From contig NZ_JAWQJT010000003.1 of assembly GCF_033441515.1 (NCBI RefSeq), positions 1,240,001 through 1,304,000 on the forward strand: a stretch of 64,000 nt of DNA. The letters are read 5' to 3'. Of the stretch, positions 17,494-26,012 are shown piece by piece. How positions within the stretch are numbered: position 1 is the first letter of the stretch; each line of letters starts with the position of its first letter. Position numbers and translations under genes: made by a program. This stretch comes from Amycolatopsis solani. GTDB taxonomy: Bacteria > Actinomycetota > Actinomycetes > Mycobacteriales > Pseudonocardiaceae. The notes under the pieces are model-generated. The model was given only the letters and a program-made list of their open reading frames with translations, searched no databases and was not told the origin of the DNA.

Positions 17494-18267
17494 TCAGCGT
17501 TCGACGCCACCCGGCAACCCCGGCGAAACACTCGCCAGCCAGGACCGCAGCTCGGTCGCCAGCGCGACCGGGGCGTCCAGCTGGACCAGGTGGCCGGCGT
17601 CGCGGATCGGGGTGAACTTCGCGCCGGGGATGCCCGCGGCGAGCCGCTCGCCGATGTCGATCGGGATCCACGTGTCTTCGGTGCCCCACAGGACGTGCAC
17701 GGGCACGTCGACCCGGCTCAGCCGCTTGTCGTTCTCGGCCAGGTAGCTCTCGTCGTACGCCGCGATCTGGCGGTAGAGCGCCGGCTGGCCCTCGTCGCCG
17801 AGCCACGGGGCGGCGAGCTCGTCGACGTCGGCTTCCCGCAGCCCGCGGTGGCTCGCGTTGGCGACGTAGGCCCGGACCAGCGCCTCGTGGATGTACGCCG
17901 GCACCCGCGCGAGCACGTCGGGGTGCTCCTTGACGAGCTGGAAGAACGGCGAGCCCGACGGCGGGATCACCACGGCGTCGGCCAGCAGCAGCGACGCGTA
18001 GGGCACGCCGTGGAACAGGTGGGCGCGCAGCGAGACCGCGCCGCCGTAGTCGTGGGCGACGACGTGCGGCCGGTCGAGCTCCCAGTGCGCGAGCAGCGCT
18101 TGGAACGCTTCGGCTTGGACGTCGAAGCCGACCGGGTGGCCCGCGTCCTTCGAAGACCGGCCGTAGCCGGGCATGTCCCAGAGGTAGACGGTGAAGTCGC
18201 TGCTCAGCGCCTCGGCGAAGGGCCGCCACAGCCACGACGACCACGGCGTGCCGTGGCAGAACACCAC
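17494..18267 (-). CDS. Alpha/beta hydrolase with probable N-terminal frameshift
   Basis: The 257 codons open here encode an alpha/beta hydrolase: VFCHGTPWSSWLW (oxyanion region), DMPGYGRSS, AHDYGGAVS with Asp at the nucleophile position (haloalkane dehalogenase/epoxide hydrolase type), WGTEDTWIP and GHLVQLDAP (catalytic His). The first codon used is GTG inside a conserved strand, so the N-terminus looks clipped. An ATG at 18329 starts METFDWQGRRIAWDSAGSGP, the expected first strands, but in another frame. Restoring one base in the GGGG run at 18269-18272 would join them. This is either a real frameshift or a sequencing error. Confidence 0.8.
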   Translation of the reverse strand: MVFCHGTPWSSWLWRPFAEALSSDFTVYLWDMPGYGRSSKDAGHPVGFDVQAEAFQALLAHWELDRPHVVAHDYGGAVSLRAHLFHGVPYASLLLADAVVIPPSGSPFFQLVKEHPDVLARVPAYIHEALVRAYVANASHRGLREADVDELAAPWLGDEGQPALYRQIAAYDESYLAENDKRLSRVDVPVHVLWGTEDTWIPIDIGERLAAGIPGAKFTPIRDAGHLVQLDAPVALATELRSWLASVSPGLPGGVER

Positions 18268-18344
18268 CGGGGCCCGGAGCCGGCGCTGTCCCAGGCGATC
18301 CGGCGCCCCTGCCAGTCGAAGGTCTCCATGCCCTCCAAGCTAGG

Positions 18345-19076
18345 TCAGCGCGGGGTGAGCACGCAGAACTCGTTGCCCTCCGGATCGGTCAGCACCCGCC
18401 ACGGCAGCGCCGGGCCGCCCAGGTCCGCCGGCGCCGCACCGGCCGCGACGACCTCCGTCACCGCCGCGGCGTGGTCCGCGCCCGCCGGCGGCGCGACGTC
18501 GAGGTGGACCCGGTTCTTGCCGCGCTTGACGTCGCCGGTGCGGAGGAACTCCAGCCACGGCCCGCGTTCCGACGGCGCGCGCAGCCCGACCAGGACGTCA
18601 CCTTCGCGGGATTGGACCGGCCACCCCGTGATCCCCGTCCAGAACGCCGCCAGCTGCTCCGGATCGTGGGCGTCAACCACGATCGACGCCACCGCGTCAG
18701 TGCCGGTGTAGCGCTCCCGCGGCTCGAGGACGCAGAACTCGTTGCCTTCCGGATCCGCCAGCACGACCCACGGCACCGCGCCCTGGCCGAGGTCGACCCG
18801 GTCACCGCCGAGCTCGAGGGCCCGGGCCACCAGCTCGGCCTGGTGCTCGGGGGTCCGGCTCGCCAGGTCCAGGTGGATCCGGTTCTTCACCACCTTGGGG
18901 TCCGGGACCGGGACGAAGACGAGGTCCAGGTCCCAGCCGTCGGTTTCCGGGGCGCGCACGTCGACTTCGCCGAGCTCTTCGGCGACGGCACGCCAGCCGA
19001 GCAGCGCGGCCCAGAAGTCCGCCAGGACCTCCGGCCGCGCCGCGTCGATCACCAGGTTCACCAGGCGTGTGTTCAT
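18345..19076 (-). CDS. Tandem VOC (glyoxalase/bleomycin-resistance) domain protein
   Basis: The 243-residue protein has two VOC-like halves (about 1-115 and 120-243). Each ends with a DPEGNEFCVL motif (LADPEGNEFCVLEP and LTDPEGNEFCVLTP) and contains a KNR(I/V)HLD strand, so it arose by internal duplication. Such proteins are often annotated as glyoxalase-like. No substrate can be assigned. The ATG at 19076 gives MNTRLVNLVIDA. A GTG 21 bases upstream is possible. Confidence 0.85.
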   Translation of the reverse strand: MNTRLVNLVIDAARPEVLADFWAALLGWRAVAEELGEVDVRAPETDGWDLDLVFVPVPDPKVVKNRIHLDLASRTPEHQAELVARALELGGDRVDLGQGAVPWVVLADPEGNEFCVLEPRERYTGTDAVASIVVDAHDPEQLAAFWTGITGWPVQSREGDVLVGLRAPSERGPWLEFLRTGDVKRGKNRVHLDVAPPAGADHAAAVTEVVAAGAAPADLGGPALPWRVLTDPEGNEFCVLTPR

Positions 19077-19134
19077 GCGGCGCAGGCTAACCGCCACCCC
19101 CGACAGTTCCGGTTCGGCTTCCCCACCGGCCGGT

Positions 19135-19902
19135 TCATCGGGTCGCGAGCCGCAGCAGCGCCCAGAGCTGGGCCGCCTGGTCGTGCACGCCGCGCACGGT
19201 CACCGAGGTCAGGGACGCGCGGCCCCAGAGCCACAGGTAGACCTGCGCGGGCTTCGCCGTGACGACGTCGTCCGCGGCCTCGGCCTCCTCGGCCGAACAG
19301 CGCCAGGCCTCGGTGATTTCGGGTCCGGCGCGCGCGATCCAGCTGTGCGCGCCGGTGCGCACGCCGACCGAACCCGCTTTCGTGCCGGTGAGCCCGAGCA
19401 TCGGCAGCTTCTGGCCGAACCACAGGGTGAGCGCCTCGTCGATGCCGTCGATCGCCAGGTCGTCGGCCACGCCACGCGGCTCGGAGCCCGCCGCCTGTTC
19501 GACGTCGACGCGGTGGATCAGCGTCTCGTGCAGCATCCGGCGCCGCCAGAACCCGTAGGTCGGGTCCGCCGGCCACCAGGTGTCGGCGCGCTCGTCAGGC
19601 TCGTGGGCGGCGAGCTCGTCGAGCAGCTCGGCCAGGCCCGTCTCGAGGAACTCGTGCAGCGGCTGGCCGGGTTCGGGATCGCGCGGCCAGTCTTCGGGGC
19701 TGCGGCCCTCCGCGAGCCGGCGCCGGACCATCCGGTAGAGGCTCCCGACGTGCCGCGCCACCTCGCCGATCGACCAGCCGGGGCAGGCGGGCACCGGCGC
19801 TTCGAGCGGAGCGGCGTGCACGGCCTCGGCGAGCACGCGGCCTTCGATCCCCAGCGCCGTGAGCAGCCGCCCCTGGTCGACCGGGCCGTGCTCACGCGAC
19901 AT
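19135..19902 (-). CDS. Maleylpyruvate isomerase-family (DinB-like) protein
   Basis: The 255-residue protein has VPACPGWSIGEVARHVG near residue 40, the signature of the mycothiol-dependent maleylpyruvate isomerase N-terminal (DinB-like) family, followed by ETLIHRVDVEQAAG with further His ligands, and a C-terminal domain with WLWGR. Members use or resemble mycothiol-dependent metalloenzymes. The actual reaction here is unknown. Its start overlaps the end of the upstream HEPN gene by 11 bases, which implies translational coupling. Confidence 0.75.
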   Translation of the reverse strand: MSREHGPVDQGRLLTALGIEGRVLAEAVHAAPLEAPVPACPGWSIGEVARHVGSLYRMVRRRLAEGRSPEDWPRDPEPGQPLHEFLETGLAELLDELAAHEPDERADTWWPADPTYGFWRRRMLHETLIHRVDVEQAAGSEPRGVADDLAIDGIDEALTLWFGQKLPMLGLTGTKAGSVGVRTGAHSWIARAGPEITEAWRCSAEEAEAADDVVTAKPAQVYLWLWGRASLTSVTVRGVHDQAAQLWALLRLATR

Positions 19903-20893
19903 GGGCTTCCCCGCTGATCGGCAGGCCGTGCACCAGCCGGCGGACGAGCTCCAGGAACAGCCCGGCCACGCGCACCAGCTGCGCGGCCGACTCCCCGGTG
20001 ACCTTGCCGGTGATCCCGGCCTGCGCGGCGGCGCGAGTCGCGGAGTTGCCCGCGAAGAACGCGGACCACTCGCGCAGCTCGGGCGCGACGGAGTCGAGCA
20101 GGACCCAGCTGCTGGCCGGCCGAGCCCGCCCCCGATGCGGCCGCCCCCGAGCCTCGAGCACGGCGGCAGCCCCACGCAGAGCGGCGAGGTAGGCCCCGAT
20201 GAACCGCTCGGCGGCGGTGGTCTCCCGCTCGGCCTCGGCCAGCCCACGCCGAGCTTGCGCAAGGAGAGCGGCCGCGGCGGGCGGGGCCGGCGGGCGGAGG
20301 GACATGGGCAGCTGGGACTGATCGGAACCGGCGGCCGGACTCAGCGCCACGGCCTGCGGCCGGGCGGCGCTGGTCGCCGGCGGGTTCGCGGCAGGCGGGC
20401 GGAGGGGCATCGGCAAGCCAGCGACGGCCGCGGGCGGAGCCTCGGCCGAGCCAGCGTTGGTGGCGGCCGGTCGCGGGGTGTCGGCCGACGGGGCCGGCTG
20501 CGGCAAGTCAGCAATCGTGGCGGCCGGGTGAGGGACATCGGCGGGGGCAGCCACCACGGGCGGGTCAGCAGCGGTGGCCGGCTGCGGGGCGTCGGCCACG
20601 GCAGCTGCAACCGGCACGTCAGCGGTCGCGCCAGCCGAGCGCGGGGCGTCGGCCGACCGCGACGACTCCACCGCCGCCGGAGCAGCCGCAGTCGCAGCCA
20701 CCTGCTCCGACGGGGGCGGTGTCATCGGCAGCTCGGGCTGGCCCAGCTCCGCGGCCGAAACCGGCGGGGTCGGGCGAGGGCGGCGGGGGCGGCCGTGGTG
20801 GGTGCCGGCCGCCGCCGGGGTTACCGGGGGGCGCAGCGACATGGGCAGCTGGGGCTGCCCGGGGTCCGTGGGGGACACGACCTTGACGGACAT
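19892..20893 (-). CDS. SAV_6107-like HEPN domain protein with repeat-rich linker
   Basis: The 333-residue protein has an all-helical HEPN-like domain at about 209-325 (LLAQARRGLAEAERETTAAE...SSWVLLDSVAPELREWSAFFA). Residues 1-208 are Pro/Ala-rich and disordered, with four copies of an LPM-(S/P/T)-LRPP-like motif near 13, 51, 159 and 192, and shorter ADxPxPA repeats at about 99-147. The ATG at 20893 is set by a strong AGGAGG. The HEPN family assignment is from recalled similarity. HEPN domains are often RNA-processing or nucleic-acid-binding, but the catalytic RxxxxH motif is not obvious here. It is coupled to the downstream DinB-like gene. Confidence 0.7.
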   Translation of the reverse strand: MSVKVVSPTDPGQPQLPMSLRPPVTPAAAGTHHGRPRRPRPTPPVSAAELGQPELPMTPPPSEQVAATAAAPAAVESSRSADAPRSAGATADVPVAAAVADAPQPATAADPPVVAAPADVPHPAATIADLPQPAPSADTPRPAATNAGSAEAPPAAVAGLPMPLRPPAANPPATSAARPQAVALSPAAGSDQSQLPMSLRPPAPPAAAALLAQARRGLAEAERETTAAERFIGAYLAALRGAAAVLEARGRPHRGRARPASSWVLLDSVAPELREWSAFFAGNSATRAAAQAGITGKVTGESAAQLVRVAGLFLELVRRLVHGLPISGEAHVA

Positions 20894-21107
20894 GGCGACC
20901 CTCCTCCTGCGCGGCGTGAGCTCGATCCGGTACCCGGCGCCGAGACGCTTCCCCCGTCCCGGGGCCGGGCACCTGACCGGTGCGCGCTCACCAGATGTCG
21001 AACGTCTGTTCGAACAATTTCCAGAGTAACCCCCGACCGGGCATCCGCTCAACCCCAGGGGTGGAATCCCCCGGGACACCAGGTCGGCGGCGTGATCTCA
21101 TAGGCCC

Positions 21108-21620
21108 ATGAGTTCGCTGGACCACCCCGCCGTCGCCAAGGTGGCGGCCGCGCTGGCCGAAGCCGGGCAGCACACCGCCGCCGAAGGCATCCGCGTCCTG
21201 GCCGCCGAGGTGCGGACCGCCGCCCAGGCGGCCGAAGCACTCGGTGTGCCCGTCGGCGCCATCGCCAACAGCCTCATCTTCCGCCTGGGGTCCGACAAAA
21301 ACGCGCTCCTCGCGCTGACCTCCGGTGCCCACCGCGCGGATCCGGCCACCCTCGCGCGGCTGGCCGGCGGCGAAATCGGCAAGGCCGACGCCGACTTCGT
21401 GCGGGCGCACACCGGGCAGCCGATCGGCGGCGTCGCCCCCGTCGGGCACCCGCGGCCGCTGCCGACGCTGGTGGACACCGCGCTGCGCGCCCACGACGTC
21501 GTGTGGGCCGCCGCCGGGCACCCCAAGACCGTCTACCCCACCACGTTCGCGGACCTCGTGGCGTTGACCGGGGGCACCCCCGGCGCGCTCAGCGGCGCGG
21601 AGGAAGATGGATCGCTGTGA
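21108..21620 (+). CDS. YbaK/EbsC-family aminoacyl-tRNA editing protein
   Basis: The 170-residue protein matches free-standing YbaK/ProX-type editing domains: GVPVGAIANSLIFRLG, LLALTSGAHR, QPIGGVAPVGHP and VVWAAAGHPKTVY. These deacylate mischarged tRNA such as Cys- or Ala-tRNA(Pro). It is divergent from the HEPN gene with a 214-base gap. The stop overlaps the next start by GTGA. Confidence 0.87.
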   Translation: MSSLDHPAVAKVAAALAEAGQHTAAEGIRVLAAEVRTAAQAAEALGVPVGAIANSLIFRLGSDKNALLALTSGAHRADPATLARLAGGEIGKADADFVRAHTGQPIGGVAPVGHPRPLPTLVDTALRAHDVVWAAAGHPKTVYPTTFADLVALTGGTPGALSGAEEDGSL

Positions 21621-22231
21621 CCGCGATGCCCGCCGGCTGCTCCCGCTACGTCCAGCTCTCGACGGACGAGTTCCGCGCACGCCTGCCCGAAGCGCTCGAC
21701 ATCTACGTGCGGGCGATGCGCTACCCGGCGGGCACCGCCGAACAACGGGCGCCGATGTGGCTCACCCACGCGCTGCGCGAGGGCTGGCGCTGCATGGCCG
21801 CGCTCGACGCCGACGACGTCCTGCTCGGGCTGGCCTACGGCTACCGCGGCCGGGCCGGGCAGTGGTGGCACGAGCAGGTGCGCCACGGCCTGAGCCGCCG
21901 GTTCGGGCCCGCCGAGGCCGACCGCTGGCTGGCCGACTACTTCGAGCTGACCGAGATCCACGTCAAGCCGGAGAACCAGGGGCACCAGATCGGCGAGGAC
22001 CTGCTGCGCGCCCTCCTCGACGGCGTGCCGAGCGCGAACGTGCTGCTCTCCACGCCGGAGGGCACCAGCCGGGCGTGGAAGCTCTACCGCCGGACCGGGT
22101 TCGTCGACGTCCTGCGCGACTACCACTTCGCCGGTGACCCGCGGCCGTTCGCGATCCTCGGGCGGGCGCTGCCCCTCGAGGATCGCCGAGGGGCAGCGCC
22201 GGAGGTTCACCGCGGTTCGGGCCGCCAGTAG
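21617..22231 (+). CDS. GNAT-family N-acetyltransferase
   Basis: The 204-residue protein carries a GNAT core (LTEIHVKPENQGHQIGEDLLRALL, then AWKLYRRTGFVDV). The GTG start overlaps the ybaK-like stop (GTGA), so translation is coupled. An ATG at 21626 is an alternative. Its last 25 bases overlap the convergent EamA gene, and a 14-bp hairpin is built into its C-terminal codons. Substrate unknown. Confidence 0.8.
   Translation: MTAMPAGCSRYVQLSTDEFRARLPEALDIYVRAMRYPAGTAEQRAPMWLTHALREGWRCMAALDADDVLLGLAYGYRGRAGQWWHEQVRHGLSRRFGPAEADRWLADYFELTEIHVKPENQGHQIGEDLLRALLDGVPSANVLLSTPEGTSRAWKLYRRTGFVDVLRDYHFAGDPRPFAILGRALPLEDRRGAAPEVHRGSGRQ
22165..22200. terminator. Hairpin terminator inside the GNAT 3' end
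   Basis: GGCGCTGCCCCTCG (22165-22178) and CGAGGGGCAGCGCC (22187-22200) form a perfect 14-bp stem with an 8-base loop. It lies where two convergent genes overlap and could stop transcription both ways while coding for the GNAT tail. Confidence 0.6.
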
Positions 22232-23073
22232 CCGACCACCAGCGCGGCGACCAGCACGGCCGCGCCGCACCACGCCGTGCCGCTCAGCCGTTCCCCGAGC
22301 AGCACCGCGGACAGCACGGCCGCCGTCAACGGCTCCAGCACCGCCGACAGCGCGCCCAGCACCGGGTGCGCGCCGGTCAGGCCGCGCAGGTACGCGGTGT
22401 AGGCGAGCGCGGTCGGGACGACGCCGAGGTAGCAGGCCACCAGGAGGACGTCCGCGTGCAGCGGCAGCGCCATCCCGGTCCAGCTCACGACCGGCGTGAG
22501 CAGCAGACCGCCGGCCAGGCCGCCGAACGCCGTCGTGGGCAGTGGCTCGAGGCCCTCGACCGGCTTCGCGGTGAGCAGCGTCAACGCCGCGAAGCCCGCC
22601 GCGGCCAGCAGCGCGAAGCCGAGGCCGCCGAGCGTGGCCACCGCGTCGGGTGACCAGCGGAGCAGCACCAGGCCGGCGAGCGTGCCCGCCACGGACACCA
22701 GCGTCCAGCCGCGGGGTTTCCGCGTACCGGCGAGGGTGACCACGACGGGCGCGGCGCCGATCGTGGTCATGGTCGCGATGCTGACCGAGCTCAGCGATAC
22801 CGCGGCGAAGTAGCTCGCTTGGAACAGCGCGAACAGCCCGCCGACGGCGAGAACGCGGTTGACCGCGCCGGCCGTCCGCGGGAAGGTGCCGCCCTTCACC
22901 AGGACGAACAGGGTGGCGACCCCGCCGCCGACGAGCAGCCGGTAAGCGGCGACGGCGAGCGGGTGGAGGCCAGCGAGGTCGCCGAGCAGCGAACCGGCGA
23001 GGCCGCCGGTGCCCCAGAGGACACCGGCGAGGACGAGCGCGGCCGAGGAACGGGCGCGCGTGGGTACAGACAC
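22207..23073 (-). CDS. EamA-family (DMT) transporter
   Basis: The 288-residue protein has ten hydrophobic segments in two EamA repeats (ALVLAGVLWGTGGLAGSLLG at the start; AYTAYLRGLTGAHPVLGALS and VLEPLTAAVLSAVLLGE in the second). It is a probable metabolite or drug exporter of the inner membrane. Start is GTG at 23073 or TTG at 23076. AGGAGC lies 13 bases upstream of the GTG. A possible 13-codon leader ORF lies 109 bases upstream. Confidence 0.85.
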   Translation of the reverse strand: MSVPTRARSSAALVLAGVLWGTGGLAGSLLGDLAGLHPLAVAAYRLLVGGGVATLFVLVKGGTFPRTAGAVNRVLAVGGLFALFQASYFAAVSLSSVSIATMTTIGAAPVVVTLAGTRKPRGWTLVSVAGTLAGLVLLRWSPDAVATLGGLGFALLAAAGFAALTLLTAKPVEGLEPLPTTAFGGLAGGLLLTPVVSWTGMALPLHADVLLVACYLGVVPTALAYTAYLRGLTGAHPVLGALSAVLEPLTAAVLSAVLLGERLSGTAWCGAAVLVAALVVGYWRPEPR

Positions 23074-23181
23074 CAAGGGAAACGCTCCTGCGTCGAAGGA
23101 AAGGGAGATCGACGACGCGGGGCGGTGCGCAAGACGAAGCGGCCGCGGGCGCTCAGGCCACGCGGCGAGGGACCACCCCGC

Positions 23182-23223
23182 TCAGGCGCGGGGCGGTGGG
23201 GTGACGAGGAAGATCCGGTGCAC
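23182..23223 (-). CDS. Possible 13-residue leader peptide upstream of the EamA gene
   Basis: A GTG-started frame encodes MHRIFLVTPPPRA, which includes a Pro-Pro-Pro run. It ends inside GC-rich imperfect inverted repeats around 23172-23200. Polyproline codons can stall ribosomes, so this could be an attenuation leader for the transporter. There is no strong ribosome site, and a leaderless transcript would be needed. Speculative. Confidence 0.25.
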   Translation of the reverse strand: MHRIFLVTPPPRA

Positions 23224-23250
23224 GGGGCGAACCTAACGGGGAAAAACGAA

Positions 23251-23280
23251 GCGGGGCCACCGGTTTTCCGGTGACCCCGC
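23251..23280 (-). terminator. Terminator after the DUF885 gene
   Basis: GCGGGGCCACCGG and CCGGTGACCCCGC form a 13-bp stem with one mismatch around TTTT. On the minus strand the stem is followed by TTCGTTTTTCC, close to an intrinsic terminator. It begins 10 bases past the stop of the DUF885 gene. Confidence 0.7.
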
Positions 23281-23290
23281 CCGCGAACGC

Positions 23291-24979
23291 TCAGTCCAGC
23301 TTCGCCAGCTGCTCCCGCAGCGTGTCCAGCCCCATCCCGCCCAGCTTCAGCGCCTCCGTGTGGAAGCGCTTGATGTCGAACGACGCGCCCGCGCGGGCCT
23401 GTGCCTCGGCGCGCGCGGCCAGCCAGAGGCGCTCGCCGATCTTGTACGCCGGGGCCTGGCCCGGCCAGCCCAGGTAGCGGTCGATCTCGTCGCGGAGGTG
23501 GGCTTCGTCGGTGATCGTGCGGGTGAGCATGAACTCCAGGCCCAGCTCCGGCGTCCACCGCGAACCCTCGTGGAAGCCCGTGCCCGCGGGGATGACCAGC
23601 TCGAGGTGCATGCCCAGGTCGACGATCACCCGGGCGGCGCGGAAGAGCTGCTCCGAAAGCATGCCCAGCAGGTCGCCGTCGTCGGACAGGTAGCCCAGTT
23701 CCTCCATCAGGCGCTCCGCGTACAGGGCCCAGCCCTCCGCGTGGCCCGACGTGAACGCCATCAGGCGCTGGTACTTGTTCAGCGACGCCGACTGGTCGAC
23801 CGCCGTCGCGATCTGGAGGTGGTGGCCCGGGGCGCCCTCGTGGTAGACGGTGCTCGTCTCGCGCCACGTGCTGAACTCGTCGCGGCCGGCCGGCAGGGAC
23901 CACCACATGCGGCCCGGGCGGCCGAAGTCCTCGCTCGGGCCCGTGTAGTACGCGCCGACGCCGCCGCCCGGCGGGGCGATCTTGCACTCCAGCGCCATCA
24001 CGCGGTCGGAGATCTCGAAGTGCTTGCCGCGCAACGACTCCAGGGCGCCGTCGGACAGGCGCTGCATCCACGCCTCGAACTCCGGGCGGCCCTTGACGCG
24101 GTACCGCGGGTCGGCGTCCAGGATCGCCGCGGCTTCCTTCGGGGTCGCGCCGGCCTTGACGCGGTTCGCGACCGCGCGCATTTCCGCTTCGATGCGGGAA
24201 AACTCCGCCCAGCCCCATTCGTAGGCTTCGCGCAGGTCGAGCGCGGCGCCGACGAAGAACCGCGACCACAGGCGGTAGGCGTCCTCGCCGGCGGCGTCCT
24301 TGACCGGGGCCTTCGGCGCCAGCTCGGCGCGCAGGAACCCGGCGAACTCGGCGAACGCCTCGTCGGCGGCACGCGCGCCGTGCGCGAGGTCGGACTTCAG
24401 CGCTTCGCCCTGCGAAGACGCGCCGTCGACGAGCGAGGCGAAGAACCCCTTCGCGTCCTTCAGCCCGGCCCACGTCTCGCACTGCTCCGCCACCTTCGAG
24501 ACCTGCCGCAGCGCCGCGACGTGCCCCGCGTCGGCGCCCGAGAGGAGGCCGCTCCGGACGCCGGCCAGCGCCTTCGGGACCTCGCCGATGCGGGCGGCGA
24601 CGACCGACCAGTCCTGCTCCGACTCCAGCGGCATCAGGTCGAACACCATCCGCAGCTCCTGGACGGGGCTGGAGATGACGTTCAGGCTCGCCACGTCGAG
24701 GCCGGCTTCGTGGATCTCCAGCTCGAGGCCGACGCGTTCGGTGAACACCGCCTGCGCCGCCCGTTCCGCGGGGTCGCGCGGCTGGGCGGCCGCTACGGCG
24801 GCGTGGGCTCGCGCCGCCAGTGCGGCACGCTCGGCGAAGCCGTCCGCGGAGTAGTCGGTCAGCCGGTGGTCGTGACCGGCGATGCCGTAGGACGTCGCCG
24901 CGACCGGGTCCGCGGCCGCGTAGTCGTCGACGTAGCGGTCGCAGATGCCGTTCACGTCGTCGGAAGCAGTGGAAACCAT
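23291..24979 (-). CDS. DUF885 family protein (putative metallopeptidase)
   Basis: The 562-residue protein has the family signature TVYHEGAPGHHLQIA, an HExxGHH-like metal site, followed by FTSGHAEGWALYAERLMEELG with a further Glu ligand. DUF885 proteins resemble M32/M3-type metallopeptidases with an all-helical fold. No signal peptide is seen, so it is probably cytoplasmic. It starts at ATG 24979, 42 bases after metF on the same strand, perhaps co-transcribed with it. Confidence 0.85.
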   Translation of the reverse strand: MVSTASDDVNGICDRYVDDYAAADPVAATSYGIAGHDHRLTDYSADGFAERAALAARAHAAVAAAQPRDPAERAAQAVFTERVGLELEIHEAGLDVASLNVISSPVQELRMVFDLMPLESEQDWSVVAARIGEVPKALAGVRSGLLSGADAGHVAALRQVSKVAEQCETWAGLKDAKGFFASLVDGASSQGEALKSDLAHGARAADEAFAEFAGFLRAELAPKAPVKDAAGEDAYRLWSRFFVGAALDLREAYEWGWAEFSRIEAEMRAVANRVKAGATPKEAAAILDADPRYRVKGRPEFEAWMQRLSDGALESLRGKHFEISDRVMALECKIAPPGGGVGAYYTGPSEDFGRPGRMWWSLPAGRDEFSTWRETSTVYHEGAPGHHLQIATAVDQSASLNKYQRLMAFTSGHAEGWALYAERLMEELGYLSDDGDLLGMLSEQLFRAARVIVDLGMHLELVIPAGTGFHEGSRWTPELGLEFMLTRTITDEAHLRDEIDRYLGWPGQAPAYKIGERLWLAARAEAQARAGASFDIKRFHTEALKLGGMGLDTLREQLAKLD

Positions 24980-25021
24980 GAGCCGCACCGTACCGGGCCA
25001 CACCGACCCGGTGGTACGTAC

Positions 25022-25906
25022 TTAAGCACGGGCCGGGACGAGCCCCAGCCGGGCGATGACCTCGCGCGTCGCCTTCGAGCGGTTGAACGTGTAGAAGTGC
25101 AGGTTCGGCACGCCTTCCGCGATCAGCTTCTCGCACAGCTCGGTGATGACGTCGATGCCCGCGGCGCGGAACGCCTTCGGGTCGTCCGCCAGCGGCTCCA
25201 GCCGGTCGAGCAGCTTCCGCGGCGCGGGCGCGCCGGACAGCTTGATCGTCGTCTGCAGGGTCCGCATCGTCGTGAGCGGCATGACGCCGGGCAGCACCGG
25301 GACGTCGCAGCCGGTCGCGGCCACCCGGTCGCGCAGCCGCAGGAAGTCCTCGGCGTCGTGGAACAGCTGCGCGATCGCGAAGTCCGCGCCCGCGCGCAGC
25401 TTGCGGACCAGGTACTTGGTGTCGGTGTCGAGGTCGGGCGAGCGGGGGTGGCCGTAGGTCGACGCCGAGACGCCGACGCAGAAGTCGCCCAGCTCGCGGA
25501 CGAGCTGCACCAGCTCTTCGGCGTAGGTCAGCCCCTCGGGGTGCGGGATCCAGTCGCCGTAGACGTCGCCCGGCGGGTCGCCGCGCAGCGCGAGGATGTT
25601 GCGGACGCCGACCGAGGCGTACCAGCCGATGACGTTGCGCAGCTCGGCGACGGAGTGGTTGACCGCGGTCAGGTGGGCCATCGGCACCAGCGTCGTCTCG
25701 GTCGCGACGCGGGCGATGCTGCGGATCGTGCCGTCGCGGCTGGAGCCACCCGCGCCGTAGGTGATCGACATGTAGGCCGGGTCGTACGGCTCGAGCTCCC
25801 GGACCGCCTTCCACAGGACGGCCTCGTCCGCCGCGTCCCGGGGCGGGAAGAACTCGATGGAGAACTTCGGCCCGTCTCCGCGCAACCGCTCGATCACCGA
25901 CGTCAT
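25022..25906 (-). CDS. metF: 5,10-methylenetetrahydrofolate reductase
   Basis: The 294-residue protein is MetF: FSIEFFPPRDAADEA at the N-terminus, SITYGAGGSSRDGT, ILALRGDPPGD, and FAIAQLFHDAEDFLRLRD. It makes 5-methyl-THF for methionine synthesis using FAD. TTAACAT lies just upstream of the ATG, so the transcript may be nearly leaderless. It is divergent from the MerB-like gene with a 106-base gap. Confidence 0.95.
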   Translation of the reverse strand: MTSVIERLRGDGPKFSIEFFPPRDAADEAVLWKAVRELEPYDPAYMSITYGAGGSSRDGTIRSIARVATETTLVPMAHLTAVNHSVAELRNVIGWYASVGVRNILALRGDPPGDVYGDWIPHPEGLTYAEELVQLVRELGDFCVGVSASTYGHPRSPDLDTDTKYLVRKLRAGADFAIAQLFHDAEDFLRLRDRVAATGCDVPVLPGVMPLTTMRTLQTTIKLSGAPAPRKLLDRLEPLADDPKAFRAAGIDVITELCEKLIAEGVPNLHFYTFNRSKATREVIARLGLVPARA

Positions 25907-26012
25907 GCCTGCATGTTAAGGGTCCGCGCCCGCCATGCGGGAGCCCCCGTCCGCGTCGCGAGACTGCGGTTCGACTCACATTCGAGGCGCTATGGCCGAC
26001 TAAACTGGCGGC

